Position numbers and translations under genes: made by a program
Shown: positions 34,944 through 43,784 of the stretch, in pieces
Numbering within the stretch: the stretch's first letter is position 1
How the letters are laid out: each line of letters opens with the position of its first letter
The notes under the pieces: generated by a model
Told to the model about the DNA's origin: nothing
Databases searched by the model: none
Seen by the model: the letters and a program-made list of their open reading frames with translations, nothing else
Assembly (NCBI RefSeq): GCF_012563545.1
Contig: NZ_CP050804.1
Location: 1,364,001 to 1,428,000, forward strand
Source of the DNA: Arcanobacterium buesumense
GTDB taxonomy: Bacteria > Actinomycetota > Actinomycetes > Actinomycetales > Actinomycetaceae
Length of the DNA stretch: 64,000 nt
Direction of reading: 5' to 3'

Positions 34944-36230
34944 ATGAGCACTCAAAAACCATCGCGCGTATTTGTTGGGCGCCTTGCTGGTGCCGATGTT
35001 TTCGACCCCATTGGTGATCGAGTAGGTAAGGTCAACGATGTGGTGGTGGTTTTCCGATTACGTGGCGCCCCGCTGGCGGTTGGTCTCACTGTTGAAGTTG
35101 CCGGAAAGCGACGTGTTTTTGTTCCGTTAACACGCGTGACAGCAATGAAAAATGGTCAAGTCATCACTACTGGCGTGGTCAATATGCGCCGATTTACCCA
35201 ACGACCAGTTGAAACAATGGCTGTCGGGGAGCTTCTTGACCGCCAAGTAACGATCGTGGAAACTGGTGAGCTTGCCGAAGTTGAGGATTTGGCGATTGAG
35301 CAAACGCGTGCCCGCGAATGGCGAGTGACAACACTTTACGTTCGAATGGCTCGCGGAACGAAGGACGCAGGTAATACGCTTCTTATTCCGACGACGTCGG
35401 TGCGCGGCTTAGCAACAAAAGTATCGAACCAAGGCGCTACAGGCTTGTTAGCCCAAATTTCTGGACTCAAGGCGCCTGACGTTGCAGATATTTTGCGTGA
35501 CTTACCAGAAGACCGCCTGCTTGCTGTGGCTCATGAGTTATCCGATGAACGCCTAGCAGACATTCTGGAAGAGCTGGGTGACGACGATCGAGTAGCCATT
35601 ATGGAATCACTTGACGTCGATCGTGCAGCAGACGTTTTGGAAGTTATGCAACCTGACGACGCTGCGGACTTAGTTAACGAACTTCCTGTTGCTCAAGCTG
35701 AAGCACTTTTGGATCGTATGGAACCAGAAGAAGCACGTGATGTGCGGCGGTTGATGAGCTATTCGGAACGTTCTGCCGGTGGTTTGATGACTACTGACCC
35801 AATTATTCTGCCACCAGACTCATCCGTAGCGATGGCTCTTGCGCAAGCTCGACGCCCCGAATTGCCACCAGCTTTGGCATCCATCATTTTCGTTACTCGC
35901 CCGCCCCATGAATCTCCTACTGGCCGGTATTTGGGTGTCGTCCATCTGCAACGCGCATTACGTGAACCACCGTCGAATATGATCGGCGGTATTGTGGAAC
36001 AGGTTGAGACGCTTGCCCCAGAAGATGGTATTGGAACGATAACCCGACTGCTAGCTACCTATAATTTGACTGCCTTGCCAGTCTTAGCTGATGAAATGCT
36101 TGTTGGGGCTGTTTCCGTCGATGACGTTCTTGACCACTTGTTGCCAGATGACTGGCGCGAAGCCGATGAGGCTGAACTTGATGAAGCTGTCGATGCACAG
36201 CATAGTTACGATGAGGAGGAGGGTGACTAA
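34944..36230 (+). CDS. MgtE N-terminal and CBS domain protein without membrane part
   Basis: A 428-residue cytoplasmic protein. Seen: an N-terminal PRC-barrel-like half (VGKVNDVVV, RRFTQRPVETM) to about residue 165; an MgtE_N superhelix at about 180-285 with repeated DLPEDRL, LEELGDDDR and DRMEPEEARDVRRLM; then a CBS pair at about 290-405. There are no membrane spans, so it is not a magnesium channel itself; it may sense magnesium or nucleotides. The start is the ATG preceded by GGAGAG. It overlaps the DUF1003 gene by one base; the MgtE_N - DUF1003 - mrp order is conserved in mycobacteria. Confidence 0.85.
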   Translation: MSTQKPSRVFVGRLAGADVFDPIGDRVGKVNDVVVVFRLRGAPLAVGLTVEVAGKRRVFVPLTRVTAMKNGQVITTGVVNMRRFTQRPVETMAVGELLDRQVTIVETGELAEVEDLAIEQTRAREWRVTTLYVRMARGTKDAGNTLLIPTTSVRGLATKVSNQGATGLLAQISGLKAPDVADILRDLPEDRLLAVAHELSDERLADILEELGDDDRVAIMESLDVDRAADVLEVMQPDDAADLVNELPVAQAEALLDRMEPEEARDVRRLMSYSERSAGGLMTTDPIILPPDSSVAMALAQARRPELPPALASIIFVTRPPHESPTGRYLGVVHLQRALREPPSNMIGGIVEQVETLAPEDGIGTITRLLATYNLTALPVLADEMLVGAVSVDDVLDHLLPDDWREADEAELDEAVDAQHSYDEEEGD

Positions 36231-36811
36231 TGGGAAACTTCGATGAACCATCGGATAAGCGTTCACGCCGAAGTAAGAAAGTTCGGTGGGATCCAGAGTC
36301 TGTTGGAGTTATTTCGGAACGTATTGCTCGTTTTTCAGGTACTCCCCAATTTCTTGTTTATCTAACGATTTTTGTGTTCGTTTGGCTAGCGTGGAATACC
36401 TGGGGTCCTGACTCTATGCGGTTTGACTCCGCCGAGCTAGGATTCACGGCATTAACGCTGATGCTCTCATTGCAAGCATCGTATGCTGCCCCACTTATTT
36501 TGTTAGCACAAAACCGCCAAGATGATCGCGATCGCGTCACCGCTCAACAAGACAGACTGACTGCGGAACGTAACTTAGCAGATACCGAGTTCATTACCCG
36601 GGAGATCGCATCTTTACGTCTCGCAATCAACGATATTGCCACCCGTGACTTTGTTCGTTCAGAAATTCGCGATCAACTTGGGATATATCGAGAAACAAAT
36701 AGTGACCTTGAAACTGAACTACAAGAAAAGGACGAACAAATTGCCAAACTCGAAGCGAAAATTGCTCAGATTTTAGCCCTACAAGAACATACCGAAAAGA
36801 AGGTAGACTAA
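36230..36811 (+). CDS. DUF1003 family membrane protein
   Basis: A 193-residue protein with two membrane spans (about residues 40-58 and 70-92, ending in a conserved LILLAQNRQ) and a long C-terminal coiled coil rich in Glu, Gln and Lys. The pattern is that of DUF1003. The start overlaps the last base of the MgtE_N gene, and mrp begins six bases after its stop, so all three are one operon. The function is unknown; partnership with the MgtE_N protein is inferred from conserved neighbourhood. Confidence 0.85.
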   Translation: MGNFDEPSDKRSRRSKKVRWDPESVGVISERIARFSGTPQFLVYLTIFVFVWLAWNTWGPDSMRFDSAELGFTALTLMLSLQASYAAPLILLAQNRQDDRDRVTAQQDRLTAERNLADTEFITREIASLRLAINDIATRDFVRSEIRDQLGIYRETNSDLETELQEKDEQIAKLEAKIAQILALQEHTEKKVD

Positions 36812-36816
36812 ACCTC

Positions 36817-37941
36817 ATGACTGTTTCGCTTGAAAAAATTAATGAAGCCCTCAGCACTGTCCACGATCCAGAGATTAGACGTCCAATTACCGAAATTGGA
36901 ATGGTTGGCTCAGTTGACGTCTCTGATGACGGCAAAGTGACTGTTGGTGTTAATCTGACAACCGCCGGTTGCCCACTACGAGATAAACTCACCACTGATA
37001 TTACAGCTGCGGTATCCGCTGTAGCAGGCGTCTCTAGCGTCGAAGTAGTGATGGGCGTGATGAGTGACGAGCAAAAGGCTGAATTGCAAAAAACTTTACG
37101 TGGCGGCACTCCCGAACGCCACAATCCGTTCAAAGATCCCGCCTCTCTCACCCGCGTATATGCCATTTCTTCAGGAAAAGGTGGAGTTGGAAAATCTTCA
37201 ATGACCGTCAATCTCGCTACTGCGATGCAACGTCAAGGACTCAAAGTCGGTGTTGTTGACGCTGATATTTACGGTTTTTCGATTCCGCACATGATGGGTG
37301 TTGACTCTCCGCCGCAGGTCATGGATAAGATGATTATTCCGCCGGTGGCTCATGATGTAAAAACAATTTCTATTGGGATGTTTATGGAAGAAAACATCCC
37401 AGTTGTATGGCGTGGCCCAATGCTCCACCGCGCACTCGAACAATTCTTCTCTGATGTTTACTGGGGAGATCTCGATGTTTTACTCATCGATCTGCCACCA
37501 GGTACCGGCGATATCGCATTATCGGTTGCCCAGCTCATTCCGCAGGCTGAGATTGTTCTTGTCACAACCCCGCAGGTAGCTGCTGCGGACGTGGCAGAAC
37601 GTGCTGGAATGATGGCTAAACAAACGGATCAGAGAGTTGTTGGCGTGATTGAGAATATGTCATTCTTAACTATGCCTGACGGATCAACAATGGAAATTTT
37701 CGGTTCTGGTGGTGGACAAAAAGTCGCACAAGAGCTGTCCTATATTCTCGGTTATGACGTTCCACTTCTTGGTCAAGTTCCGCTAGAGCAACCGTTGCGT
37801 GAAGGTGGTGACGCTGGCAAGCCATTGGCTACTCAAGATGTCACCTCACCAGCCCGTGAAGCTATCGATTCTATTGCTTCAACGTTAGCCAAGCGTGCTC
37901 GTGGTTTGTCGGGTAAATCTCTTGGCGTTTCGCCAGTATAG
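36817..37941 (+). CDS. mrp: Mrp/ApbC-type P-loop NTPase, iron-sulphur cluster carrier
   Basis: A 374-residue ATPase that assembles or carries Fe-S clusters. Seen: an N-terminal MIP18/DUF59 domain (residues 1-85, with TTAGCPLRDKL), SSGKGGVGKSS deviant Walker A near residue 118, GVVDADIYGFSIPHMMG, and LIDLPPGTGDIALS. The CxxC found in many Mrp proteins after ENMS is absent (SFLTMPDGSTMEIFG), as I recall for mycobacterial Mrp. A downstream molybdoenzyme rich in Fe-S clusters is suggestive but not evidence of a link. Confidence 0.92.
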   Translation: MTVSLEKINEALSTVHDPEIRRPITEIGMVGSVDVSDDGKVTVGVNLTTAGCPLRDKLTTDITAAVSAVAGVSSVEVVMGVMSDEQKAELQKTLRGGTPERHNPFKDPASLTRVYAISSGKGGVGKSSMTVNLATAMQRQGLKVGVVDADIYGFSIPHMMGVDSPPQVMDKMIIPPVAHDVKTISIGMFMEENIPVVWRGPMLHRALEQFFSDVYWGDLDVLLIDLPPGTGDIALSVAQLIPQAEIVLVTTPQVAAADVAERAGMMAKQTDQRVVGVIENMSFLTMPDGSTMEIFGSGGGQKVAQELSYILGYDVPLLGQVPLEQPLREGGDAGKPLATQDVTSPAREAIDSIASTLAKRARGLSGKSLGVSPV

Positions 37942-37962
37942 GAAGACGGAAAGCACATCAAG

Positions 37963-38592
37963 ATGAGCGTCGAAAAAGCCCAATCATGGTTATATGCGGA
38001 ATCCTTTGTCACTGATCACGATTCCATTGTGCGCGCCCGTCAGCAGGCTGGCGAACTTGGAATTGATGCTATCAGTCCAGCAACAGGTCATTTCTTGACG
38101 ATGTTAGCTTCAGCAAACAACATCAAAACTATTGCTGACATTGGAACTGGAACTGGCGTTAGCGGCCTATATCTCCTTAATGGACACAATCAAGCGCATC
38201 TGACCAGTATCGATACTGATTCCGAAGCCCAAAATCTGGCTCGGCAAAATTTTGCTGACACCGGCCTTCGTTCCGGGCGTTACCGTCTCATTAACGGTCG
38301 TAGCTCTGATATTTTGCCTCGGCTAGCTGCCAATTCATATGACTTGGTCTTTATTGACGGCGATCTTTTTGAAGCCGAAGGAGATGTTATCGAGGCCTTG
38401 CGAATGCTCCGACCGCACGGGCTAGTTGTTGTTGCACATGCGCTATACCATGACCGCGTTGCTGATCCAGCACGACGTGATGAGCATACTGTTGCTATGC
38501 GGAACTTAGGCAAGATGCTCCACGATTCACCGGATCTTACGACATCGTTGATTCCATTGGGCGATGGTTTATTAGTTGCTGTCAAACATTAA
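37963..38592 (+). CDS. O-methyltransferase, class I SAM-dependent
   Basis: A 209-residue methyltransferase of the catechol-type O-methyltransferase family. Seen: DIGTGTGVSGLYLL (SAM-binding motif I) near residue 62, an acidic loop SIDTDSEAQ, and DLVFIDGD (motif IV, metal-binding region) near residue 128. Substrate unknown; the metal-binding triad looks incomplete by eye. It follows mrp by 21 bases and probably shares its transcript. The M. tuberculosis counterpart in the same neighbourhood is Rv1220c, from memory. It marks the left edge of the molybdoenzyme island. Confidence 0.85.
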   Translation: MSVEKAQSWLYAESFVTDHDSIVRARQQAGELGIDAISPATGHFLTMLASANNIKTIADIGTGTGVSGLYLLNGHNQAHLTSIDTDSEAQNLARQNFADTGLRSGRYRLINGRSSDILPRLAANSYDLVFIDGDLFEAEGDVIEALRMLRPHGLVVVAHALYHDRVADPARRDEHTVAMRNLGKMLHDSPDLTTSLIPLGDGLLVAVKH

Positions 38593-38609
38593 CGACGAAC
38601 ACTTAACAA

Positions 38610-38645
38610 GTTGTGGCGCCAAGCATACGAGCTTGGCGCCACAAC
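38610..38645. terminator. 15-bp stem hairpin between O-methyltransferase and tatC
   Basis: A perfect 15-base inverted repeat with a six-base loop lies between the converging genes and can end transcripts from both sides. It coincides with the left boundary of the molybdoenzyme island. Confidence 0.8.
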
Positions 38646-38660
38646 CTTAAAAGTCACATC

Positions 38661-39428
38661 TTATGCGTGATCTTTTATCGCCTGCCGGCGTGCCACTTTA
38701 GCTAGATAACGTTCTCGAATCCACGAAATAAGTACTGCTAGCAAATATAGGAATAATAAGAATAATGCTTGGACAACCATCGGCCACGGACTAGGAAGTG
38801 GATTTGCAATAGCTGCGAAAACGAAAGCAATAACGGTTGCCCATCGCCAACCATGAATCATTGTTTTTGCTGACATAAGGCCAAGGAAGTTCACAACAAC
38901 AAGTAATTCTGGAAGCAAAAATGACACACCGAAGGCAATCACTAAACGCATATAGAACGTGACATATGTATTGGCTTGCAGCAGGGACACTCCCCCGTCA
39001 GGTACAAAGGACTGTAATATTTCAACAGCCCGCGGCGCCATCCATACTCCACTTACTGCTCCACAAGAGAAAAGAACTACGCCGACGATACCAAAAATAA
39101 CAACATAGACTTTTTCTTTACGACGCAGCGCTGGCGCGATAAATAGTCCCAGTTGGACAATCCACCATGGACTAGTAATGAGCACTGCTATCCATATCGC
39201 AACCGTGAGTTTGAGATCGAAAGCCGAACCAATCGTCGGAAAATTCAGACCTAAACTAGAGTCACCTGCTGCACTAACCGGCTTTTGAATAAAACTCATC
39301 ACCGGATCATACAGATACCACCCAGGTACTGTACCAATAACAATGCCAACAAGAATTAAAACAAGCCGTTTCCGAAGTTCGCGAATATGGGCTAAAATCC
39401 CCATCCGTGCTTCTGGATTGTTCCCCAC
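38661..39428 (-). CDS. tatC: Sec-independent protein translocase TatC
   Basis: Receptor subunit of the twin-arginine export machine, 255 residues. Seen: an N-terminal MGILAHIRELRKRLV, the family's conserved cytoplasmic start, six hydrophobic spans, and FGVSFLLPELLVVVNFLGL in the fourth-span region with its conserved Phe and Glu. The start is a GTG seven bases after AAGG. It follows tatA by nine bases. It would export the Tat-signal-bearing DmsA encoded in this island. Confidence 0.95.
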   Translation of the reverse strand: MGNNPEARMGILAHIRELRKRLVLILVGIVIGTVPGWYLYDPVMSFIQKPVSAAGDSSLGLNFPTIGSAFDLKLTVAIWIAVLITSPWWIVQLGLFIAPALRRKEKVYVVIFGIVGVVLFSCGAVSGVWMAPRAVEILQSFVPDGGVSLLQANTYVTFYMRLVIAFGVSFLLPELLVVVNFLGLMSAKTMIHGWRWATVIAFVFAAIANPLPSPWPMVVQALFLLFLYLLAVLISWIRERYLAKVARRQAIKDHA

Positions 39429-39437
39429 AAAACTACC

Positions 39438-39629
39438 TTACTTAGCTTCAGGATCCTTATTTTCTTTTGTCTGGGCCGATTCCGGCGGAACGTCATCTTG
39501 TAATTCTTTCATCTCTTTTTTCAAGACTTTTGCGCTTTGCCCAATCGATTTAGCAATCTCAGGCAACTTCGTCGCACCAAAAATGATAATAAGAACAACA
39601 ATCAACACAACGATATGTGACGGTCGCAT
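39438..39629 (-). CDS. tatA: Twin-arginine translocase subunit TatA
   Basis: A 63-residue pore-forming subunit. Seen: one short N-terminal membrane helix (residues 6-19), the FGATKLPEIAKSIGQS hinge with its conserved FG, then an amphipathic helix and a charged tail. GGAGG lies close upstream of the ATG. With tatC it forms a two-gene unit at the left end of the island; tatB lies at the right end, 14 kb away. Confidence 0.93.
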   Translation of the reverse strand: MRPSHIVVLIVVLIIIFGATKLPEIAKSIGQSAKVLKKEMKELQDDVPPESAQTKENKDPEAK

Positions 39630-39808
39630 TTATTCCTCCCTCATCCATTATTGTTCATCGCCACATATACTATGGTGTAGCATGACGTGAACATATCCAT
39701 GCCTCTAAGCATATTGGTATTTGTCATTATCTAATAGTTGTGACAACGATTTGATAAAACTGATAGGTATTTAGGCAACGGATCACATTTTTGACGGGAA
39801 AGGTTACA

Positions 39809-40570
39809 GTGCTAAAACGCAAATCGCTTCTTGCCGGGTTAGCAGGATTATTGGCGCTAGTTGGCTGTTCGAACACGCAAACAGCACCGGAGCCGACGCA
39901 ACCAGTCACTATTTTCGCCGCCGCTTCGCTACATTCGGTACTGCCAGAGCTACTAGCTGAACTCGCCCCAAACACACCCGTAACTTTCAATTTTGACGGT
40001 TCTTCTGGACTAGTCGATCAACTTTCTGCTGGTGCTCAGGCTGATTTATTACTGACTGCAAATAAAAAGAATATGGATAAAGCTATTGCGAAAGATCTCG
40101 TTGACGAAGCTGATGTTTTCGCCACTAATACTCTCGTTCTTGTTACTCCTGCAGGCAATCCCGCGCATATCACCGGGTTCAATGATGGATCACTGACTAA
40201 CAAGCACCTTGTCATATGCGCCAGGGAAGTTCCTTGCGGGACGGCAACACAAGAATTGGCAGAGCTAAACAAAACTGTGCTTTCGCCGTCATCCGAAGAA
40301 CAATCCGTAACTAGCGTATTAGGAAAAGTGACAAGCGGCGAAGCAGATGCCGGGATTGTCTATAAAACAGATGCGCAAGGAGCCGCAGATAAAGTTCAGG
40401 TTATTCCAATTGAAAAATCCGACCACGTCATCAATAACTATATGATCGGGCTAACTACCCTGGCACGCAATAGTGACGACGCCCAGCGTATCTTCAACCT
40501 TATCGTTAGCCGAGCCGGCCAAGAAAAACTTGCGGACTATGGCTTTTCTACCACGACGGATCACCCGTGA
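39809..40570 (+). CDS. modA: Molybdate ABC transporter substrate-binding lipoprotein
   Basis: A 253-residue extracytoplasmic molybdate-binding lipoprotein. Seen: a lipoprotein signal with lipobox LVGC (Cys20), then FAAASLHSVLPELLAEL, FNFDGSSGLVDQLSAGAQADLLLTA and GEADAGIVYKTDA, the standard ModA strands that bind the oxyanion. The start is the GTG with AAAGG five bases upstream; an in-frame TTG six codons earlier is unlikely. The stop overlaps the start of the permease-ATPase gene by four bases. Confidence 0.93.
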   Translation: MLKRKSLLAGLAGLLALVGCSNTQTAPEPTQPVTIFAAASLHSVLPELLAELAPNTPVTFNFDGSSGLVDQLSAGAQADLLLTANKKNMDKAIAKDLVDEADVFATNTLVLVTPAGNPAHITGFNDGSLTNKHLVICAREVPCGTATQELAELNKTVLSPSSEEQSVTSVLGKVTSGEADAGIVYKTDAQGAADKVQVIPIEKSDHVINNYMIGLTTLARNSDDAQRIFNLIVSRAGQEKLADYGFSTTTDHP

Positions 40571-42072
40571 TACGCCAGTCTAAAACGCCGGTTCATTTGC
40601 CTTATGCGCCGTGGCTCTTGATACCTGCCTTATTAGCGTTAAGTTTCCTCCTCATCCCCTTGTGTGCTATTTTTCTGCGCACGCCCTGGCTTGATTTGCC
40701 CCGCTTAATCTCTAGTCCGGAAGCAACCGATGCCTTATGGCTTTCGGTGCGCACATGTCTGATATCGACGGCGATCACTACTGTTCTTGGAGCTCCCTTA
40801 GCTTTTGTTTTGGCACGCACTGCGCAATGGTGGGGCACAATAATGCGAATCATCGTCTTATTGCCGATGGTTTTACCGCCGGTTGTTGCTGGTTTAGCAC
40901 TCTTGTTGACATGGGGACGGCGCGGGCTTCTTGGCCAATATCTTGAGTTAGGTGGCTGGTCAATTAGTTTTTCCACTATTGCAGTGATTTTTGCTCAAGT
41001 TTTTGTTTCACTGCCATTTTTAGTAATGTCGTTTGAATCTGCGGTTCGCGCAACCGGTTTAGCCTACGATAAAACCGCGCAATCTTTGGGGGCAAGCCGA
41101 ACAGTTACTTTCTTCCGTGTCACCCTTCCGATCCTCAGCCCTGGTCTCGTATCCGCAATCGCCTTAGCTTTTTCGCGGTCTTTGGGTGAATTTGGTGCCA
41201 CCATCACATTTGCGGGTTCACTACAAGGGGTTACCCGCACTATGCCCCTCCAAATATATTTACAGCGTGAACTAGATACTGACCAAGCCTTAGCTTTAGC
41301 TGTTGTGCTGATCGCTTTAGCAAGTGCGATGCTCGCAGTGACCGCGCTTTCGCATTACTATTGGACGCTTTATGGGCGGATAAGATCTTGGTTCGTCCGG
41401 CCGCATCTTGATTTTGACGACGAGGATCTGCTCGCTGTTCCTTCCTCGGGGCCTGATATCACAGTTCACGCCCACGTTCAGGACCGTGACGTCCATATTG
41501 ATGCACATTTTCCGGGTAAAACAATTACAGCAATCATGGGAGCTAACGGTTCCGGTAAATCAACACTTTTAGAACTAATCGCCGGTTCTTTGCCGCCATC
41601 CATGGGCACAATAGAATTCACTACGCACAAACCCAGGATTGTGCTCTTACGTCAAAATCCGCTCTTGTTTCCACATTTGACCGTCTTAGGAAATGTTGAA
41701 TTTGGGTTGCGAAGTGCCGGGATGTCACGAAAAGATGCCCGACAATACGCCAAAAAAGAACTGGCTCTTGTTGGCATGTTGGACTACGCCCACCGGAATG
41801 CAACCGAACTATCTGGCGGTCAAGCTCAACGGGTTGCCATAGCTCGAGCTATGGCAACTAGCCCTGATGTGGTGTTACTCGATGAACCATTTGAATCACT
41901 CGACGAAGCAACCACCGAATCACTTCGGAGCTCCTTACGTATCCGCCTTTGTGCTAGCGAAGTCACTGCTGTTTTTGTGACACATAATCTTCTTGACGCA
42001 CAAGACCTAGCTGACTATCTAGTCATTCTTCGGCGTGGGCACGTTGATCGGACCCAAAAGATCGAACGTTAG
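40567..42072 (+). CDS. modBC: Molybdate ABC transporter, permease-ATPase fusion (ModB-ModC)
   Basis: A 501-residue fusion. Residues 1-270 are a ModB/CysT-type permease with about five to six spans and the EAA loop AQSLGASRTVTFFRV at 171-185. Residues 295-501 are the ABC ATPase with Walker A GANGSGKST at 325-333, Q-loop LLRQNPLLFPHLTV, LSGGQ at 415-419, Walker B VVLLDE at 435-440 and switch FVTHNLLDAQDLAD. The C-terminal regulatory TOBE domain of ModC is absent. The GTG start overlaps modA by four bases; the stop overlaps that of moaC on the other strand. Imports molybdate for the island's enzyme. Confidence 0.9.
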   Translation: MIRQSKTPVHLPYAPWLLIPALLALSFLLIPLCAIFLRTPWLDLPRLISSPEATDALWLSVRTCLISTAITTVLGAPLAFVLARTAQWWGTIMRIIVLLPMVLPPVVAGLALLLTWGRRGLLGQYLELGGWSISFSTIAVIFAQVFVSLPFLVMSFESAVRATGLAYDKTAQSLGASRTVTFFRVTLPILSPGLVSAIALAFSRSLGEFGATITFAGSLQGVTRTMPLQIYLQRELDTDQALALAVVLIALASAMLAVTALSHYYWTLYGRIRSWFVRPHLDFDDEDLLAVPSSGPDITVHAHVQDRDVHIDAHFPGKTITAIMGANGSGKSTLLELIAGSLPPSMGTIEFTTHKPRIVLLRQNPLLFPHLTVLGNVEFGLRSAGMSRKDARQYAKKELALVGMLDYAHRNATELSGGQAQRVAIARAMATSPDVVLLDEPFESLDEATTESLRSSLRIRLCASEVTAVFVTHNLLDAQDLADYLVILRRGHVDRTQKIER

Positions 42073-42542
42073 TCCTGATCTCGGTGCCATTCGCCCGAGC
42101 ATCCTCCAGCTTTGTAAATGATTTTACAATCTGTCATGAGCGCGCTCCGATCAACTCCTTTAACCATATCTATGATCGCGAGCGCACCCACTGTTACAGC
42201 AGTGAGTGCTTCCATTTCAACACCAGTACGATCTGCTGTCCGTACTGTTGCACAGATAGCAACATGGTCTTCTTCTAAGCTAAGATCAACACTCACCCCA
42301 TGCACCCCAATCGTATGAGCTAAAGGCAATAATTCGGGAACCTTCTTGGCAGCTGAAATCGCGCTAATTCTGGCAACTGCTAACACGTCACCTTTGGGAA
42401 CTGTGCCATCACGCAGTGCCTGCATCACCTGCGGAGAACAGATCACTTTACCAACTGCTTGAGCAACCCGAACTGTGGGTTGTTTTGCCGTCACATCCAC
42501 CATATAGGCCTGACCGGCACTGTTTAGATGCGTAAATTCCAT
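42069..42542 (-). CDS. moaC: Cyclic pyranopterin monophosphate synthase MoaC
   Basis: Second step of molybdenum cofactor synthesis, turning the MoaA product into cyclic pyranopterin monophosphate. Seen: an opening FTHLNSAGQAYMVDVTAKQ, ARISAISAAKKVPELLPLAH, VEMEALTAVTVGALAI and KGVDRS, with the active-site lysine and aspartate. The length of 157 residues is normal. The start is the ATG with AAGGAG four bases upstream. It follows moeA by 30 bases, at the end of a moeB-moeA-moaC unit. Confidence 0.95.
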   Translation of the reverse strand: MEFTHLNSAGQAYMVDVTAKQPTVRVAQAVGKVICSPQVMQALRDGTVPKGDVLAVARISAISAAKKVPELLPLAHTIGVHGVSVDLSLEEDHVAICATVRTADRTGVEMEALTAVTVGALAIIDMVKGVDRSALMTDCKIIYKAGGCSGEWHRDQD

Positions 42543-42572
42543 GGCGCTCCTTCGTCGTTCATCGCACACATA

Positions 42573-43784
42573 TTAGCGAAAAGGTAAAATACGGATAGTG
42601 TCACCCGCATGTATCCACTCTGTTGTAGCTGGAGTTAAAGCTAAAAATTCTGCCCGCGGTAGTGACCCTACTAAATGCGATCCAGAACCACCAGCACTTG
42701 CCGGAACTACTCCTGTTGGACCGAGAATTGCTGGCATAAATTGGTCACGGCCGTATTTGTGACGCCAAGAAGTGCCCGCTACTCCCCACGTAAACATCTC
42801 ATCAAAAGAGAGCGGTATTTCCCCAGATATAGAACGCAGCAGCGGGAGAACAAATAGGTGCATAGAAACAAAAACACTTACTGGATTTCCAGGAAGGCAG
42901 ATCACCGGCGTCGATCCACTTCTTCCCCATCCTTGTGGTTTTCCTGGTTGCATAGCAACGTGGGCAAACTCAACTCCAGCAGAATGTAATCGGGCCTTAA
43001 CCACATCAAAAGCACCAGCGCTCACTCCACCGGTAGTAATAACAAGATCACACTGTTCAACAAGAGCGGTAAATGCCTCATCGAACGCTGTTGGCTCGTC
43101 ACTATGGAGCGACATTGTCATCACGTTCGCCCCGTATTCTTGGCATAGCCCACTCACCAAGAAAGAATTGGAATCTGGAATACTGCCATGTTCTAACGGC
43201 TGCCCAGGCGCTCGCAATTCACTGCCGGTCGCTAAAATACCAACTCGAACACCTCGATGCACACGTACATGACCGTATCCAAGCGCAGATAACGCTCCAA
43301 TATGTGCGGGGGTAAGACGGGTTTGGCGGGTAAATACTTGATCTCCTACCGCAACGTCTTCTCCCATGTAACGCACATTTGCTCGTTCATCAACTGGCGC
43401 AGTGACCGTGATAGCGGCTGGTACTTCAGCACCCATATTGGCCATCTGCCCGGCAGTATCTTCAACTTTGACAACAGTATCTGCTCCGGCTGGCATCGGG
43501 GCGCCAGTCATAATACGAATTGCTGTACCTGCAAGTAATTCACGATGAGGTACTGCTCCTGCCGGAATATCATCGATCACAGACAAGGCCTGACCCACCT
43601 GTACATCTGATGCCCGCACTGCAAAACCGTCCATGGAAGAATTAGTAAAGGGTGGAATCGCGTAACGCGCTGTCACATCTTCACCCAAAATTTTACCCCG
43701 CGCCTGATCAATCGGTACGGTTACCAGCTCTGTGGGTGCACCTAAGCTCATAACGTCGTTGTAATGCTGTTGTACAGTTTTCAT
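42573..43784 (-). CDS. moeA: Molybdopterin molybdenumtransferase MoeA
   Basis: Inserts molybdenum into adenylylated molybdopterin. The 403 residues have the four-domain layout. Seen: IPPFTNSSMDGFAVRASDV near residue 43, the TGAPMPAGADTVVKVED box near 95, GILATGSELRAPG, DSNSFL, ITTGGVSAGAFDVVKARL, and PGNPVSVFVSMHLFVLP, which covers the Mo/nucleotide site. The start overlaps the moeB stop by four bases. Likely functions with the MogA domain encoded divergently nearby. Confidence 0.95.
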   Translation of the reverse strand: MKTVQQHYNDVMSLGAPTELVTVPIDQARGKILGEDVTARYAIPPFTNSSMDGFAVRASDVQVGQALSVIDDIPAGAVPHRELLAGTAIRIMTGAPMPAGADTVVKVEDTAGQMANMGAEVPAAITVTAPVDERANVRYMGEDVAVGDQVFTRQTRLTPAHIGALSALGYGHVRVHRGVRVGILATGSELRAPGQPLEHGSIPDSNSFLVSGLCQEYGANVMTMSLHSDEPTAFDEAFTALVEQCDLVITTGGVSAGAFDVVKARLHSAGVEFAHVAMQPGKPQGWGRSGSTPVICLPGNPVSVFVSMHLFVLPLLRSISGEIPLSFDEMFTWGVAGTSWRHKYGRDQFMPAILGPTGVVPASAGGSGSHLVGSLPRAEFLALTPATTEWIHAGDTIRILPFR

